Assembly (NCBI RefSeq): GCF_031348265.1
Contig: NZ_CP133771.1
Location: 7,254,001 to 7,318,000, forward strand
Length of the DNA: 64,000 bases
Origin: Streptomyces collinus
GTDB lineage: Bacteria > Actinomycetota > Actinomycetes > Streptomycetales > Streptomycetaceae
Direction of reading: 5' to 3'
The position numbers and the translations under genes were made by a program. This document shows positions 27,207-36,544 of this stretch, piece by piece. Below the pieces are notes generated by a model that did no database searches, had not been told where the DNA came from, and worked only from the letters and a program-made list of their open reading frames with translations. The first letter of the stretch is position 1, and each line of letters starts with the position of its first letter.

Positions 27207-28052
27207 GTGATCGACAGCAACGAAACCATCGAAGAGTTTCTCGCACAGCACGCCTCCGACGTCGAAGAGGCGATCCGCAAGGCGGCCGCCTCCGAGATCA
27301 TGCCCCGCTGGCGCCGGCTGGCCGCGCACGAGGTCGACCAGAAGAGCGGCCCGCACGACCTGGTGACCGACGCCGACCGCAAGGCCGAGCTGTACCTCAC
27401 CGAGGCGCTGGTCGCCCTGCTGCCCGGGTCGGTCGTGGTCGGCGAGGAGGCGGTCCACGCCAACCCGGCGTCGTACGGGGCGATACGCGGTGACGCGCCG
27501 GTCTGGATCGTCGACCCGGTCGACGGGACACGCCAGTTCGTCCGCGGCGAGGCCGGGTTCTGCACCCTGGTCGCCCTGGCTCACCGCGGCACCCTGCTCG
27601 CGTCCTGGACGTACGCGCCCGCCCGCGACCGGCTCGCCACCGCCCAGCGGGGCAAGGGCGCCCACCTCGACGGGGAGCGGCTGTTCGCCGGAGCACCGGA
27701 GCCCGGCCGGGACCTGCGCGTGGCCACCTCCCACCCCGACTACACGACGGACGAGGAGAAGCACGCCCTGCTCGGCCTGGGCGCCGACGGCGTGGCACCG
27801 CGCCCGTGCGGCTCGGCCGGACTGGAGTATCTCGCCATCGCCCGCGGCGAGTCGGACGCGGTGGCGTTCTCCTGGGAAGCCGCCTGGGACCACGCGGCCG
27901 GTCTGCTGCTGGTCGAGGAGGCCGGCGGCACCCACCTGACGCTCACGGGCGAGCCGTTCCGCATCGCCGGCGGCAACGCCCTGCCCTTCACCGCCGCCCG
28001 CGACGCGGCCACGGCCCGCCGGGTGGTGAACCTGCTGTCGGGCGGGGCCTGA
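27207..28052 (+). CDS. Inositol monophosphatase-family phosphatase
   Basis: This 281-residue Mg2+-dependent sugar or inositol phosphatase is cytoplasmic. The metal site is formed by GEEAV near residue 74, the signature DPVDGTRQF near 97, and EAAWDHAAGLLLVEEAGG near 222. The family includes inositol-1-phosphatase, histidinol phosphatase and PAP phosphatase; sequence alone does not separate these. The GTG at 27207 is preceded by GGAGGG at close spacing. No histidine or inositol gene is adjacent. Confidence 0.85.
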   Translation: MIDSNETIEEFLAQHASDVEEAIRKAAASEIMPRWRRLAAHEVDQKSGPHDLVTDADRKAELYLTEALVALLPGSVVVGEEAVHANPASYGAIRGDAPVWIVDPVDGTRQFVRGEAGFCTLVALAHRGTLLASWTYAPARDRLATAQRGKGAHLDGERLFAGAPEPGRDLRVATSHPDYTTDEEKHALLGLGADGVAPRPCGSAGLEYLAIARGESDAVAFSWEAAWDHAAGLLLVEEAGGTHLTLTGEPFRIAGGNALPFTAARDAATARRVVNLLSGGA

Positions 28053-28222
28053 GCGGCATCCCATTGCGTGGTGCACACAACTGGCTACGCAGTGTGCGCA
28101 CGCGAGGGGTTTCGGTCGCCGCAAAGCGGTCTTCCGCACCGGAAATCACCGGCGGCCGGTGACTGTCAGTCCCCGGGCATATCCTGATCCCCAGTGGCCG
28201 TCGGCTGACGAAGGGGTCAGAG

Positions 28223-29637
28223 GTGCCGTCGATGCTCGATGCCGTCGTAGTGGGTGCGGGGCCGAACGGACTGACCGCGGCCGTGGAGCTGGCCCGCCGC
28301 GGCTTCTCCGTCGCCGTCTTCGAAGCCCGCAGCACCGTGGGCGGCGGAGCCCGCACCGAGGAGCTCACCCTCCCCGGCTTCCGGCACGACCCGTGCTCCG
28401 CGGCCCACCCGCTCGCCATCAACTCCCCGGCCTTCCGCGCCCTGCCGCTGGAGCGGTACGGCCTGGAGTGGCTGCACGCCGAGCTGCCCATGGCGCACCC
28501 CTTCCCGGACGGCACGGCGGCCGTCCTGGCCCGCACGGTCGGCGAGACAGCCGCCTCCTTCGGCCCGCGCGACGCCGGCGCGTACCGCAGGCTCATCGAG
28601 CCCTTCCTGCCCAAGTGGGACACCCTCGCCCGGGACTTCATGTCCCTGCCGATGACCGCCCTGCCCCGCGACCCGCTGACCCTCGCCCGCTTCGGCCTGG
28701 CCGGGCTGCCCCCCTCGACCCTGCTGATGCGCCGCTTCCGCGACGAACCGGCCAAGGCCCTGTTCTCCGGGCTCGTCGCCCACGTCATGGCACCGCTCGG
28801 CGGCTTCGCCACCGGCGCCATCGGCCTGGTCTTCGCCCTCGCGGCGCACGCCCGCGGCTGGCCCGTCGCCCGCGGCGGCTCCCAGTCCCTCTCCGACGCC
28901 CTCGCCGCCTACCTGAAGGACCTCGGCGGCAGCGTCCACACCGACTACGAGGTCAAGCGCCTGGACGACCTGCCGCCGGCCCGGGCGTATGTCTTCGACA
29001 CCTCGCCCACCGCCCTGGCCCGCATCGCCGGCTTCGGCAACCACTACGCCGGCTACCGCTACGGCCCGGGCGTCTTCAAGGTCGACTACGCGCTGGACGG
29101 CCCCGTGCCCTGGACCGCGAAGGAGGCCCGCGCCGCCGGCACGGTACAGGTCGGCGCGAGCAGCGCGGAGATCGGCGCGGCCCTGAGCGCGGTGTCCCGG
29201 GAAGGCCGGGCCCCCGACAGGCCGTTCCTGATCACGGTCCAGCCGAGCGTCGTCGACCCCACCCGGGCCCCGGCGGGCAAGCACGTCTTCTGGGCCTACG
29301 GGCATGTCCCGCACGGCTGGACCGGCGACCTCACCGACACCATCGAGCGCCAACTGGAGCGCTTCGCCCCGGGGTTCCGCGACCGCGTCCTGGCGCGCGC
29401 CACGGCCGGCCCGCCCGAACTCGCCGCCCGCAACGCCAACTACGTCGGCGGCGACATCGCCTCCGGCGCCGCCTCCGGCCTCCAGCTGCTGCTGCGTCCC
29501 AGGGCCACCCTGTTCCCCTACAACACCCCGCATCCGGCCGTTTTCATCTGCTCGTCGGCGACCCCGCCGGGCCCCGGAGTGCACGGCATGTCGGGGCACA
29601 ACGCGGCGAAGGCCGTCTGGAAGAGACTGAGGCAGAT

Positions 29638-29641
<4 letters not shown>
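28223..29641 (+). CDS. FAD-dependent oxidoreductase, phytoene-desaturase-like
   Basis: This 472-residue flavoprotein starts with the dinucleotide-binding motif VVVGAGPNGLTAAVELARRG, followed by EARSTVGGGARTEE. It ends with the desaturase-type flavin motif (ATPPGPGVHGMSGHNAA). The architecture fits the CrtI/amine-oxidase-like NAD(P)/FAD proteins of actinobacteria, including pyridine nucleotide-disulphide oxidoreductase domain 2 homologues. Its substrate is unknown; no carotenoid gene is nearby. Either GTG 28223 or ATG 28232 could start translation. Its stop overlaps the start of the macrodomain gene (ATGA). Confidence 0.82.
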
Positions 29642-30147
<506 letters not shown>

Positions 30148-30165
30148 TCCGCGGCACGGCAGCGC

Positions 30166-30999
30166 TCAGACGGGCTCGGGCTCGAAGTGCCGCAGCAGGT
30201 CCCGGCCGGGCTGGACCACGCCGTAGCTGTTCTCCGGAACGGTGTTCCACACCCCCGGAAGATCGCCCAGCGGTTCCGACACCACCAGCCGGGTCTCGTC
30301 CGAGATGTGGTTCAGGAAGGCGAGATCGGGGTGCAGGGCACGCACGTCCTCCACCCGGCTGCTGTAGTACAGCGAGCGCGAGGCCCCGCCACTGGAGTAC
30401 CGGAAGAACCACACCCGCTCGCCGTCGGTCACCGCGACCGTCATCTGGAGCGGCTCCGGTACCCCGTTCTCGTGACCGAGCCGCTCGACGAGCCCCGCCA
30501 TCCGGGCCACCGCGCTCGGCGGATCGCCGTCGAGACCGAGAGTGAGGGCCACGTGGAACATCACCTCGGAATCCGTCGTGCCCTCCAGAGAAGGGAACAG
30601 CTCCGGCGCTATCGACATCATCAGATCCCGGCGCATCGCGGAGAACCCGGTGATCGCTCCGTTGTGCATCCACATCCAGCGTCCGTGCCGGAAGGGGTGG
30701 CAGTTGGTCTGCTGCACGGCGGTCCCGGTCGAGGCCCGCACATGGGCGAAGAACAGCGACGAGCGGACGTGGTCGGCGATCTCCCGCAGATTGCGGTTGC
30801 TCCAGGCCGGACCCGTGTCGCGGATGACGGCCGGGGTGCGCAGATGCCACGCGTACCAGCCGACGCCGAAGCCGTCGCCGTTGGTGGTCTCGACCCCCAT
30901 CCGCGCGTGCAGGCTCTGGTCGATCAGCGAGTGCTCGGGGCGGTAGAGGACGTCGTCGAGCAGCACGGGGGTGCCCGAGTAGGCGAGCCAGCGGCACAT
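30166..30999 (-). CDS. Class II glutamine amidotransferase (EgtC/YafJ-like)
   Basis: This 277-residue Ntn hydrolase starts MCRWLAYSG; Cys2 becomes the N-terminal nucleophile after Met removal. Further motifs are NGDGFGVGWYAW, FFAHVRASTG, NCHPFRHGRWMWMHNGAI and ETRLVVSEPL. The family includes EgtC, the gamma-glutamyl-Cys-ergothioneine-S-oxide hydrolase, but no other egt gene is adjacent, so only the amidohydrolase class is assigned. Met removal needed for activity would be a methionine aminopeptidase task. It converges with the macrodomain gene. Confidence 0.88.
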   Translation of the reverse strand: MCRWLAYSGTPVLLDDVLYRPEHSLIDQSLHARMGVETTNGDGFGVGWYAWHLRTPAVIRDTGPAWSNRNLREIADHVRSSLFFAHVRASTGTAVQQTNCHPFRHGRWMWMHNGAITGFSAMRRDLMMSIAPELFPSLEGTTDSEVMFHVALTLGLDGDPPSAVARMAGLVERLGHENGVPEPLQMTVAVTDGERVWFFRYSSGGASRSLYYSSRVEDVRALHPDLAFLNHISDETRLVVSEPLGDLPGVWNTVPENSYGVVQPGRDLLRHFEPEPV

Positions 31000-31147
31000 G
31001 GTCCGTACTCCCGTTCCGGGCCGCCCCGGCCGTGCCGGGCGGCCTGCTCTGGATGATCGTCGCCGATGCGCCCCGCACGCCGGGCGGCGGTGCGTGACTC
31101 AAGGAGACTCCGGCCGCGGCGGCGCCGCATCGCCCGCCACGGGTGGT

Positions 31148-31189
31148 CTCCCGCGCACACCCCGGCCCGGGCCAGGGTGTGCGCGGGAG
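31148..31189 (+). promoter_or_regulatory. 15-bp perfect inverted repeat in front of the LAL regulator
   Basis: CTCCCGCGCACACCC (31148-31162) is complementary to GGGTGTGCGCGGGAG (31175-31189) across a 12-base loop that itself contains GGCCCGGGCC. The right arm overlaps the GGGAGGG ribosome site of the gene starting at 31203. It may be an operator or a hairpin that hides the ribosome site. Confidence 0.55.
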
Positions 31190-31202
31190 GGCGAACACTG
31201 AG

Positions 31203-33935
31203 ATGCTGAGCGAGACGATCGCCAGGTCAGGGCCGACCGACGGACGGCAGGCGGGGGTGAGCCCCATGGCCGCTGCAGACGAGATGCCGGAGGCGGGGTT
31301 CGCGTGTGCCGACCCCACCGGCGACCCGCTGCTGCGCACCCGGTTCGCCCTGCCGGCCAGGCCCGCCACCTTCGTGCGCAGGCCGCGCCTGACCGGTCAC
31401 CTCGACCAGGCCCTGGGGACACCCCTGACGATGGTCAACGGGTCGGCCGGCGCGGGCAAGACGCTCCTGGTCGCCGACTGGGCGTCCGGGCTGCGCCACC
31501 CGGTCGCCTGGCTCACCGCCGAGAGCACCGATCAGGCCCCCGGCGTCTTCTGGGCCCACGTGCTGCAAGCTCTGCGCGCGGCCGGCGTGCCGGTGGCGAG
31601 CGAGGTCGGCAGCCCCGCCGAGGCGGGCCGCGTGGACCAGCGGACGCTCACCCGGCTCGCCGCCGGTCTCGAAGGCAGGGACCATCCCACGGTCGTCGTC
31701 CTCGACGAGTTCGACCGCGTGGTCTCCCGCGAGATCGCCGAGCAGCTGGAGTTCGTCCTGCACCACGCCGGGCAGGGCCTGCGTCTGGTCCTGGTCACCC
31801 GCACCGAAGCCCTGCTGCCGCTGCACCGCTACCGTGCTTCGGGCGAGATGACGGAGATCCGGGACGCCGAACTGGCCTTCACCCCCGACGAGGCCCACGA
31901 GCTTCTGACCCGGCACGGCCTGCACCTGTCCGCGAGCGCCGTGCAGGCCCTGGTCGAACGGACCCGGGGATGGGCCGCGGGTCTCAGGCTCTGTGCGCTG
32001 GCCGCCCTGCAGGGCACGGACCCGCACACCTACCTGAAGCAGTTCGAGGCGGACCACAGCGCGGTGGCCGACTTCCTGCTGGCCGAGGTGCTCGACCGGC
32101 AGGCACCCGACACACAGGACCTGCTGCTGCGCATCAGTGTTCTGGAGCGCTGCTGCCCCGACCTGGTCAACGTGCTGACACAGCGCACGGACGCGGAGCC
32201 CATCCTGGCCGCGCTGCAGCGCGAGAACGCCTTCGTCCACTACCTCGGGCACTCGTGGTACAGCCTGCATCCCCTGTTCGCCGAGATCCTCCGCGCCCAC
32301 CTGCGCGAGCGCTTCCCCGGCCTGGAGCCGGAACTGCGCAGCCGGGCGGCCCAGTGGCTGCGGCGCTCGGGAGCCCTGCCCGAAGCGCTCGCCCAGGGCG
32401 CGGCGGCCGACGACTGGGAGTTCACCGCACGGGCCGTGGTCGACGACCTCGCCCTCGGGCAGCTGTTCACCGGCCTGCGCTCCGACGACCTGTCCGCGCT
32501 GTTCGAGCGGATGGGCCCCGACGTCAGGGGCCCGGCCCCGGACCTCGTCCGAGCCGCCCGCGAGCTGGCCGGCCGCGATGTCGAACACGGCCTGGCGCAC
32601 CTGCACCGGGCCGAGGAGGAGCTGGCCCGGGACGGCGCGACGGACCCGGCGGCGGCCGGGCTCACCTGCGCCCTGCTGGAGGCGCTGGCAGCGCGACTGA
32701 CCGGAACCCCGGGCAGGGCGGAGCGCGCCGCGGAGCAGGCCTCGGCCCTCAGGCCGGAGGTTCCCGGGCATCTGCTCGACGAGCACCCGGAGCTGAACGC
32801 CCTGCTGCTCACCCACCTGGGCTCCGCCCGTCTGTGGGCCGGGCGCTTCGAGGACGCCCGGAACGTCCTGTCGGCCGTTGCCGGACGCCCCGGCGGAGCG
32901 GCCATGGCGCTGCCCCGCTGGGAGGCTCTGGGCCACCTGGCGCTGATCGACTACTTGAACGGCTGGCTCGGCCGGGCGGAGCACAAGGCCCTGGCGGCGG
33001 CCGGCCAGGCACAGCGGTACAGCCTCCCGCAGCGGTCCGGGGCCGGCCTCGGCACCCTGGTCCGGGCCGCCGTCCTCATCGACCGCGACGAACTCGACGA
33101 GGCGCAAGCGCTTCTCGACGAGGCCGCCGCCTCCCACCCGCGCGTAGCGGATCCCGTCGAGGAAGCGGGCCGGGTGCTCACCCGGGGCCGGCTGCTCCTG
33201 GCCAGGGGAGACGCCCGGGCCGCGCTCGCGGCGGCGGACGCGATCGTCCCGGCCGTCATGAGCTCACCCTGGGCCGAGGACCACGCCGCCGCCCTCGCCT
33301 CGGCCGCCCACCTGGCCCAGGGGCATCCCGAGTCGGCCCGCAAGGCCGTGGAGCGGGTGGCCGACCGCCGGGCCGCCTGCGCCGTGCAAGCCGCCCGGGC
33401 ACGGCTCGCGGCAGGCCACCCGGAAGAAGCGCTCGACATGCTCGACCGCCTGCCGGAGACCGACCGGCCCGGGCCGGCGGTGACTGTCCGGGCCACGCTG
33501 GTCCGCGCCCAGGCCGCCCACGAGCTCGGCGACCACACCGCCGCCCACCGCCTGGTCGGGCGAGCCCTCCTGGACGGCCGGCGCGAGCAGCTGCGCCTGC
33601 CGTTCCTGGAATGCGGCCCCTGGATCCGCCCGCTGCTGAGCACCGGCCGTCTGCGGGAGCTGGCGGGCGGCTGGCTCGTCCCCGCAGCCGGGCACGGCCG
33701 CCCCGCACCCGCGGCACAGCCCCAGCCGCCCGCGCTCGTCGTCGAGGAACTGAGCGCGCGCGAACACGATGTGCTGTGCAGACTGGCCGAGATGAGGTCG
33801 ACGGAGGAGATCGCGGCCGACCTCCACGTGTCCGTGAACACCGTGAAGACCCACCTCAAGAGCATCTACCGCAAGCTCGCGGTGAGCCGCCGCGGCGACG
33901 CGGTGCGCCGCGCCCGCGACGCCCGGATCCTGTGA
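31203..33935 (+). CDS. LAL-type LuxR-family transcriptional regulator (MalT-like)
   Basis: This 910-residue STAND regulator has an N-terminal ATPase (Walker A GSAGAGKT at about 80-87, Walker B TVVVLDEFDRV), long helical repeats rich in Ala/Leu/Arg (about 400-790) and a C-terminal LuxR helix-turn-helix (LSAREHDVLCRLAEM then VSVNTVKTHLKSIYRKL). Such proteins are ATP-dependent activators responding to small ligands. ATG 31203 is given; ATG 31266, with GGGGGTG upstream, is an equal alternative and removes 21 weakly conserved residues. The exporter gene downstream (76 bp) is a plausible target. Confidence 0.85.
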   Translation: MLSETIARSGPTDGRQAGVSPMAAADEMPEAGFACADPTGDPLLRTRFALPARPATFVRRPRLTGHLDQALGTPLTMVNGSAGAGKTLLVADWASGLRHPVAWLTAESTDQAPGVFWAHVLQALRAAGVPVASEVGSPAEAGRVDQRTLTRLAAGLEGRDHPTVVVLDEFDRVVSREIAEQLEFVLHHAGQGLRLVLVTRTEALLPLHRYRASGEMTEIRDAELAFTPDEAHELLTRHGLHLSASAVQALVERTRGWAAGLRLCALAALQGTDPHTYLKQFEADHSAVADFLLAEVLDRQAPDTQDLLLRISVLERCCPDLVNVLTQRTDAEPILAALQRENAFVHYLGHSWYSLHPLFAEILRAHLRERFPGLEPELRSRAAQWLRRSGALPEALAQGAAADDWEFTARAVVDDLALGQLFTGLRSDDLSALFERMGPDVRGPAPDLVRAARELAGRDVEHGLAHLHRAEEELARDGATDPAAAGLTCALLEALAARLTGTPGRAERAAEQASALRPEVPGHLLDEHPELNALLLTHLGSARLWAGRFEDARNVLSAVAGRPGGAAMALPRWEALGHLALIDYLNGWLGRAEHKALAAAGQAQRYSLPQRSGAGLGTLVRAAVLIDRDELDEAQALLDEAAASHPRVADPVEEAGRVLTRGRLLLARGDARAALAAADAIVPAVMSSPWAEDHAAALASAAHLAQGHPESARKAVERVADRRAACAVQAARARLAAGHPEEALDMLDRLPETDRPGPAVTVRATLVRAQAAHELGDHTAAHRLVGRALLDGRREQLRLPFLECGPWIRPLLSTGRLRELAGGWLVPAAGHGRPAPAAQPQPPALVVEELSAREHDVLCRLAEMRSTEEIAADLHVSVNTVKTHLKSIYRKLAVSRRGDAVRRARDARIL

Positions 33936-34010
33936 CCGCGTGGCCCGGTCCCGCCACTCTCGCCCGGGGAGGGTGAGGCGCGACGGCCGCTCCGCGGCTG
34001 CGATGGACGG

Positions 34011-35657
34011 GTGACACGCTGGCGCACCCTGCTCGTCCTCGGCACCGCCCAGTTCCTGATGGTGCTGGACACCTCGGTCATGAACGTGTCGATCAGCCAA
34101 CTGGTCGACGACTTCGACACCGAGGTCACCGCCATCCAGGCGGTCATCACCCTGTACGCCCTGGTCATGGCGGCGTTCATGATGGTCGGCGGACGCCTCG
34201 GGGACGTCCTGGGACGCCGGCGCATGTTCCTCCTCGGGCTGGTGGTCTACGGCACGGGATCGGCACTGACCGCCGTGGCGCCCAGCCTGTGGGTCCTCGC
34301 CCTGGGCTGGTCGGTGATCGAGGGGCTCGGCGCCGCCATGGTCCTGCCGTCCATGGCGGCACTCGTCGCCGAGTCCTACCGGGGACGGGACCGGGCCGTC
34401 GCCTACGGCGTGATAGGCGGCCTAGCCGGAGCCGGTATCGCGGTGGGGCCGCTGCTGGGCGGCTGGATGACGACGTACCTCACGTGGCGTCTGGTCTTCG
34501 CGGGCGAGGTCCTGGTCGTCGTGGTCGTGCTGCTCTTCCGCCGGCTGATCCCCCGGACGGCCCCGAAGGACCCGCGGCCCCGGCTCGACGGCGTGGGCGC
34601 GGTGCTGTCGGCCACCGGCCTCGCCCTGTGCGTGCTCGGCGTGCTCCAGAGCAGCACCTGGGGCTGGGTGCAGCCGCGCAACCCGCCCTTCACCGTCCTG
34701 GGCTTCGCCCCGACTCTGTTCGTCGTCGGCGCCGGAGCTCTGGTCCTGTACGGCTTCGTGCGCTGGGAGCGACGGCGCGACGCCCGGGGATCCGACGCCC
34801 TGGTGCACCTGTCGCTGCTGGGCAGACCCGTCCTGCGGTCGGGCCTGCTGATGCTGGTGAGCCAGAACCTCATCCTGCTGGGGCTGTTCTTCACGATCCC
34901 GCTGTACCTGCAGGTGGTGCAGGGCTTCGACGCGTTCGAGACCGGCCTGCGCCTGCTCCCGGTGTCCCTCACCATGCTCGCGACCTCCCTCTTCGCCGCA
35001 CGGCTCGGCCGGTCGGCGGGTCCGCGCCCGGTGGTGCGGCTGGCTCTGCTGACCCTCGCGGGAGCGATCGTGTGGCTGCTGGCGACGATCGACCCGGCCA
35101 TCGACGACGCACAGTTCGCCGGGGCCATGGCCGTGCTGGGCGTGGGCATGGGCCTGCTCGCCTCACAGCTGGGCAACGTCGTCCAGTCGGGCGTCGGCGA
35201 GGAGGAGCGCAGCGAGGCGGGCGGGCTCCAGTTCACGGCCCAGAACCTGGGCTCCGCGCTGGGCACCGCGCTCATCGGGTCGCTGCTCATCGGAGCCCTG
35301 GTGCACGCCTTCAGCAGCCAGGTCGAGGCCGACCCCCGGCTGTCGGACGAGGCCCGCAGACAGACCGGCATCGCCCTGGAGGCCGGGGTCAGCTTCGTGT
35401 CCACGGACCAGGTCCGTTCCGCGGCCGAGCGGGCCGGTCTGCCGCCCGCGGAGGTCGAGGCGGTGACGGACTCCTACGCGGCGGCCCAGCTCGACGGACT
35501 GAAGGCGGCCGTCCTCGCCACCGGCGGGATCACCCTCGCCAGTTTCCTGGTCACCTCGCATCTGCCGACCGCGCGACAGAGCTCCGCGCAGCGGCCCGGC
35601 CCGGCTGCCACGACCGGGCCCGCGGGCCGCCGGGCCGGCGGAGAGGCAGACGGCTGA
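34011..35657 (+). CDS. DHA2-family MFS drug exporter (EmrB/QacA-like)
   Basis: This 548-residue integral membrane transporter has about fourteen predicted transmembrane helices. LDTSVMNVSISQL is the DHA2 first-helix motif, GRLGDVLGRRRMFL is the loop 2-3 motif A, and GGLAGAGIAVGPLLGGWM is motif C of antiporters. It exports toxic compounds using the proton gradient; the substrate is unknown. The start is a GTG at 34011, eight bases after an out-of-frame ATG. Its last base overlaps the start of the next membrane gene, so both form one unit. Confidence 0.88.
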   Translation: MTRWRTLLVLGTAQFLMVLDTSVMNVSISQLVDDFDTEVTAIQAVITLYALVMAAFMMVGGRLGDVLGRRRMFLLGLVVYGTGSALTAVAPSLWVLALGWSVIEGLGAAMVLPSMAALVAESYRGRDRAVAYGVIGGLAGAGIAVGPLLGGWMTTYLTWRLVFAGEVLVVVVVLLFRRLIPRTAPKDPRPRLDGVGAVLSATGLALCVLGVLQSSTWGWVQPRNPPFTVLGFAPTLFVVGAGALVLYGFVRWERRRDARGSDALVHLSLLGRPVLRSGLLMLVSQNLILLGLFFTIPLYLQVVQGFDAFETGLRLLPVSLTMLATSLFAARLGRSAGPRPVVRLALLTLAGAIVWLLATIDPAIDDAQFAGAMAVLGVGMGLLASQLGNVVQSGVGEEERSEAGGLQFTAQNLGSALGTALIGSLLIGALVHAFSSQVEADPRLSDEARRQTGIALEAGVSFVSTDQVRSAAERAGLPPAEVEAVTDSYAAAQLDGLKAAVLATGGITLASFLVTSHLPTARQSSAQRPGPAATTGPAGRRAGGEADG

Positions 35658-36175
35658 TGGCCACGGACCGCGGTGCCCCGCGCAAGGCACAGGGCGTGGA
35701 GCGCCGGGCCCACGCCGACTACACCGGCGGCGTCTACGGGGCCATGCTCGCCGCCTCGGTGGTGATCGGTGCCGGAACCCTGGGGTCGCTGCCCCGGCTG
35801 GAACTGGTGCTGCTCCTCGTGCTGACCGGCGCGGTCTTCTGGCTGGCGCACGTGCACGCGCAGTTGTTCGGAGCGCGGCTGTCGCGGCGGACCGTCGACC
35901 GCGCGACCGTCCTGCACGTGTGCCGCGAGGAGTGGCCGATCCTGCAGGCCGCGGGCCCGCCGGCCGCCGCCGTCGCCGTCAGCCCGCTGCTGGGCCTGGA
36001 CGTGCAGGGCGCCGTGTGGCTGGCGCTCGCCGTGGCGGTGGCGGAGCAGGTCGGCTGGTCGGTGGCCGCGGCGGTCCGGGCCGGTGCCTCCCGGGGGCAG
36101 CTGGCCGCGTCGGCGGCGGTGAACCTGTCGCTCGGTTTGCTGATCATCGCCTTCAAGTTCGTCCTCAAGCACTGA
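35657..36175 (+). CDS. Four-helix membrane protein of unknown function
   Basis: This 172-residue protein has a polar 25-residue N terminus (ATDRGAPRKAQGVERR) and four hydrophobic segments, including LELVLLLVLTGAVFWLAHVH, and ends FKFVLKH. It is translationally coupled to the MFS exporter (the stop TGA shares its A with the ATG). It may be an accessory to the exporter, but no family is recognised. Confidence 0.8.
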   Translation: MATDRGAPRKAQGVERRAHADYTGGVYGAMLAASVVIGAGTLGSLPRLELVLLLVLTGAVFWLAHVHAQLFGARLSRRTVDRATVLHVCREEWPILQAAGPPAAAVAVSPLLGLDVQGAVWLALAVAVAEQVGWSVAAAVRAGASRGQLAASAAVNLSLGLLIIAFKFVLKH

Positions 36176-36302
36176 CACGGGCCCCGCGCGTCGCGGGCGG
36201 AGGTTCACCTGCGCCGGGTGAGGGCGCACGGTTCGCCGAAGCGGACCATCGATAGGGAAGGGCGCGCCTCCCCCTCTCGGGCCGCCCGCGGGAGAGCAGC
36301 TC

Positions 36303-36500
36303 ATGCGCTATGAGATCCGCATCGCCGGACAGATGTCGGAGACACTGGCGAAAGTCTTCCCGGAACTGGATCACGTGGTGGTGTCCGGGCAGACGCTGCT
36401 GTACGGCCCGGTCGTGGACGAGGCCCACCTGTACGGGCTGCTGACCCGTTTCCAGTCGCTGGGGCTCAGGGTCGTGGAGATGCGCCAGTTGCCGGAGTGA
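36303..36500 (+). CDS. Small conserved protein of 65 residues
   Basis: MRYEIRIAGQMSETLAKVFP opens a short alpha/beta protein that ends RVVEMRQLPE. It contains LYGPVVDEAHLYGLLTRFQSLG, a helix-strand pattern I associate with a small family common in actinobacteria, of unknown role. GAGAGCAG precedes the ATG. Its stop codon lies in the first unit of a 17-bp tandem repeat. It converges with the DUF2252 gene. Confidence 0.75.
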   Translation: MRYEIRIAGQMSETLAKVFPELDHVVVSGQTLLYGPVVDEAHLYGLLTRFQSLGLRVVEMRQLPE

Positions 36501-36544
36501 CCGGCTCACGGGAGTGACCGGCTCACGGGAGTGACCGGCTCACG
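36494..36544. repeat. Three exact 17-bp tandem repeats at two convergent stop codons
   Basis: The unit GGAGTGACCGGCTCACG is repeated at 36494-36510, 36511-36527 and 36528-36544 without mismatch. The unit is itself an imperfect dyad (GTGACCGGCTCAC). Copy 1 supplies the plus-strand stop (TGA 36498-36500) and copy 3 the minus-strand stop (36540-36542). Confidence 0.9.

Noticed and set aside
31203..35657. Edge of a secondary-metabolite gene cluster (LAL regulator plus exporter)
   Set aside because: No polyketide, peptide, terpene or tailoring genes are found on either side.
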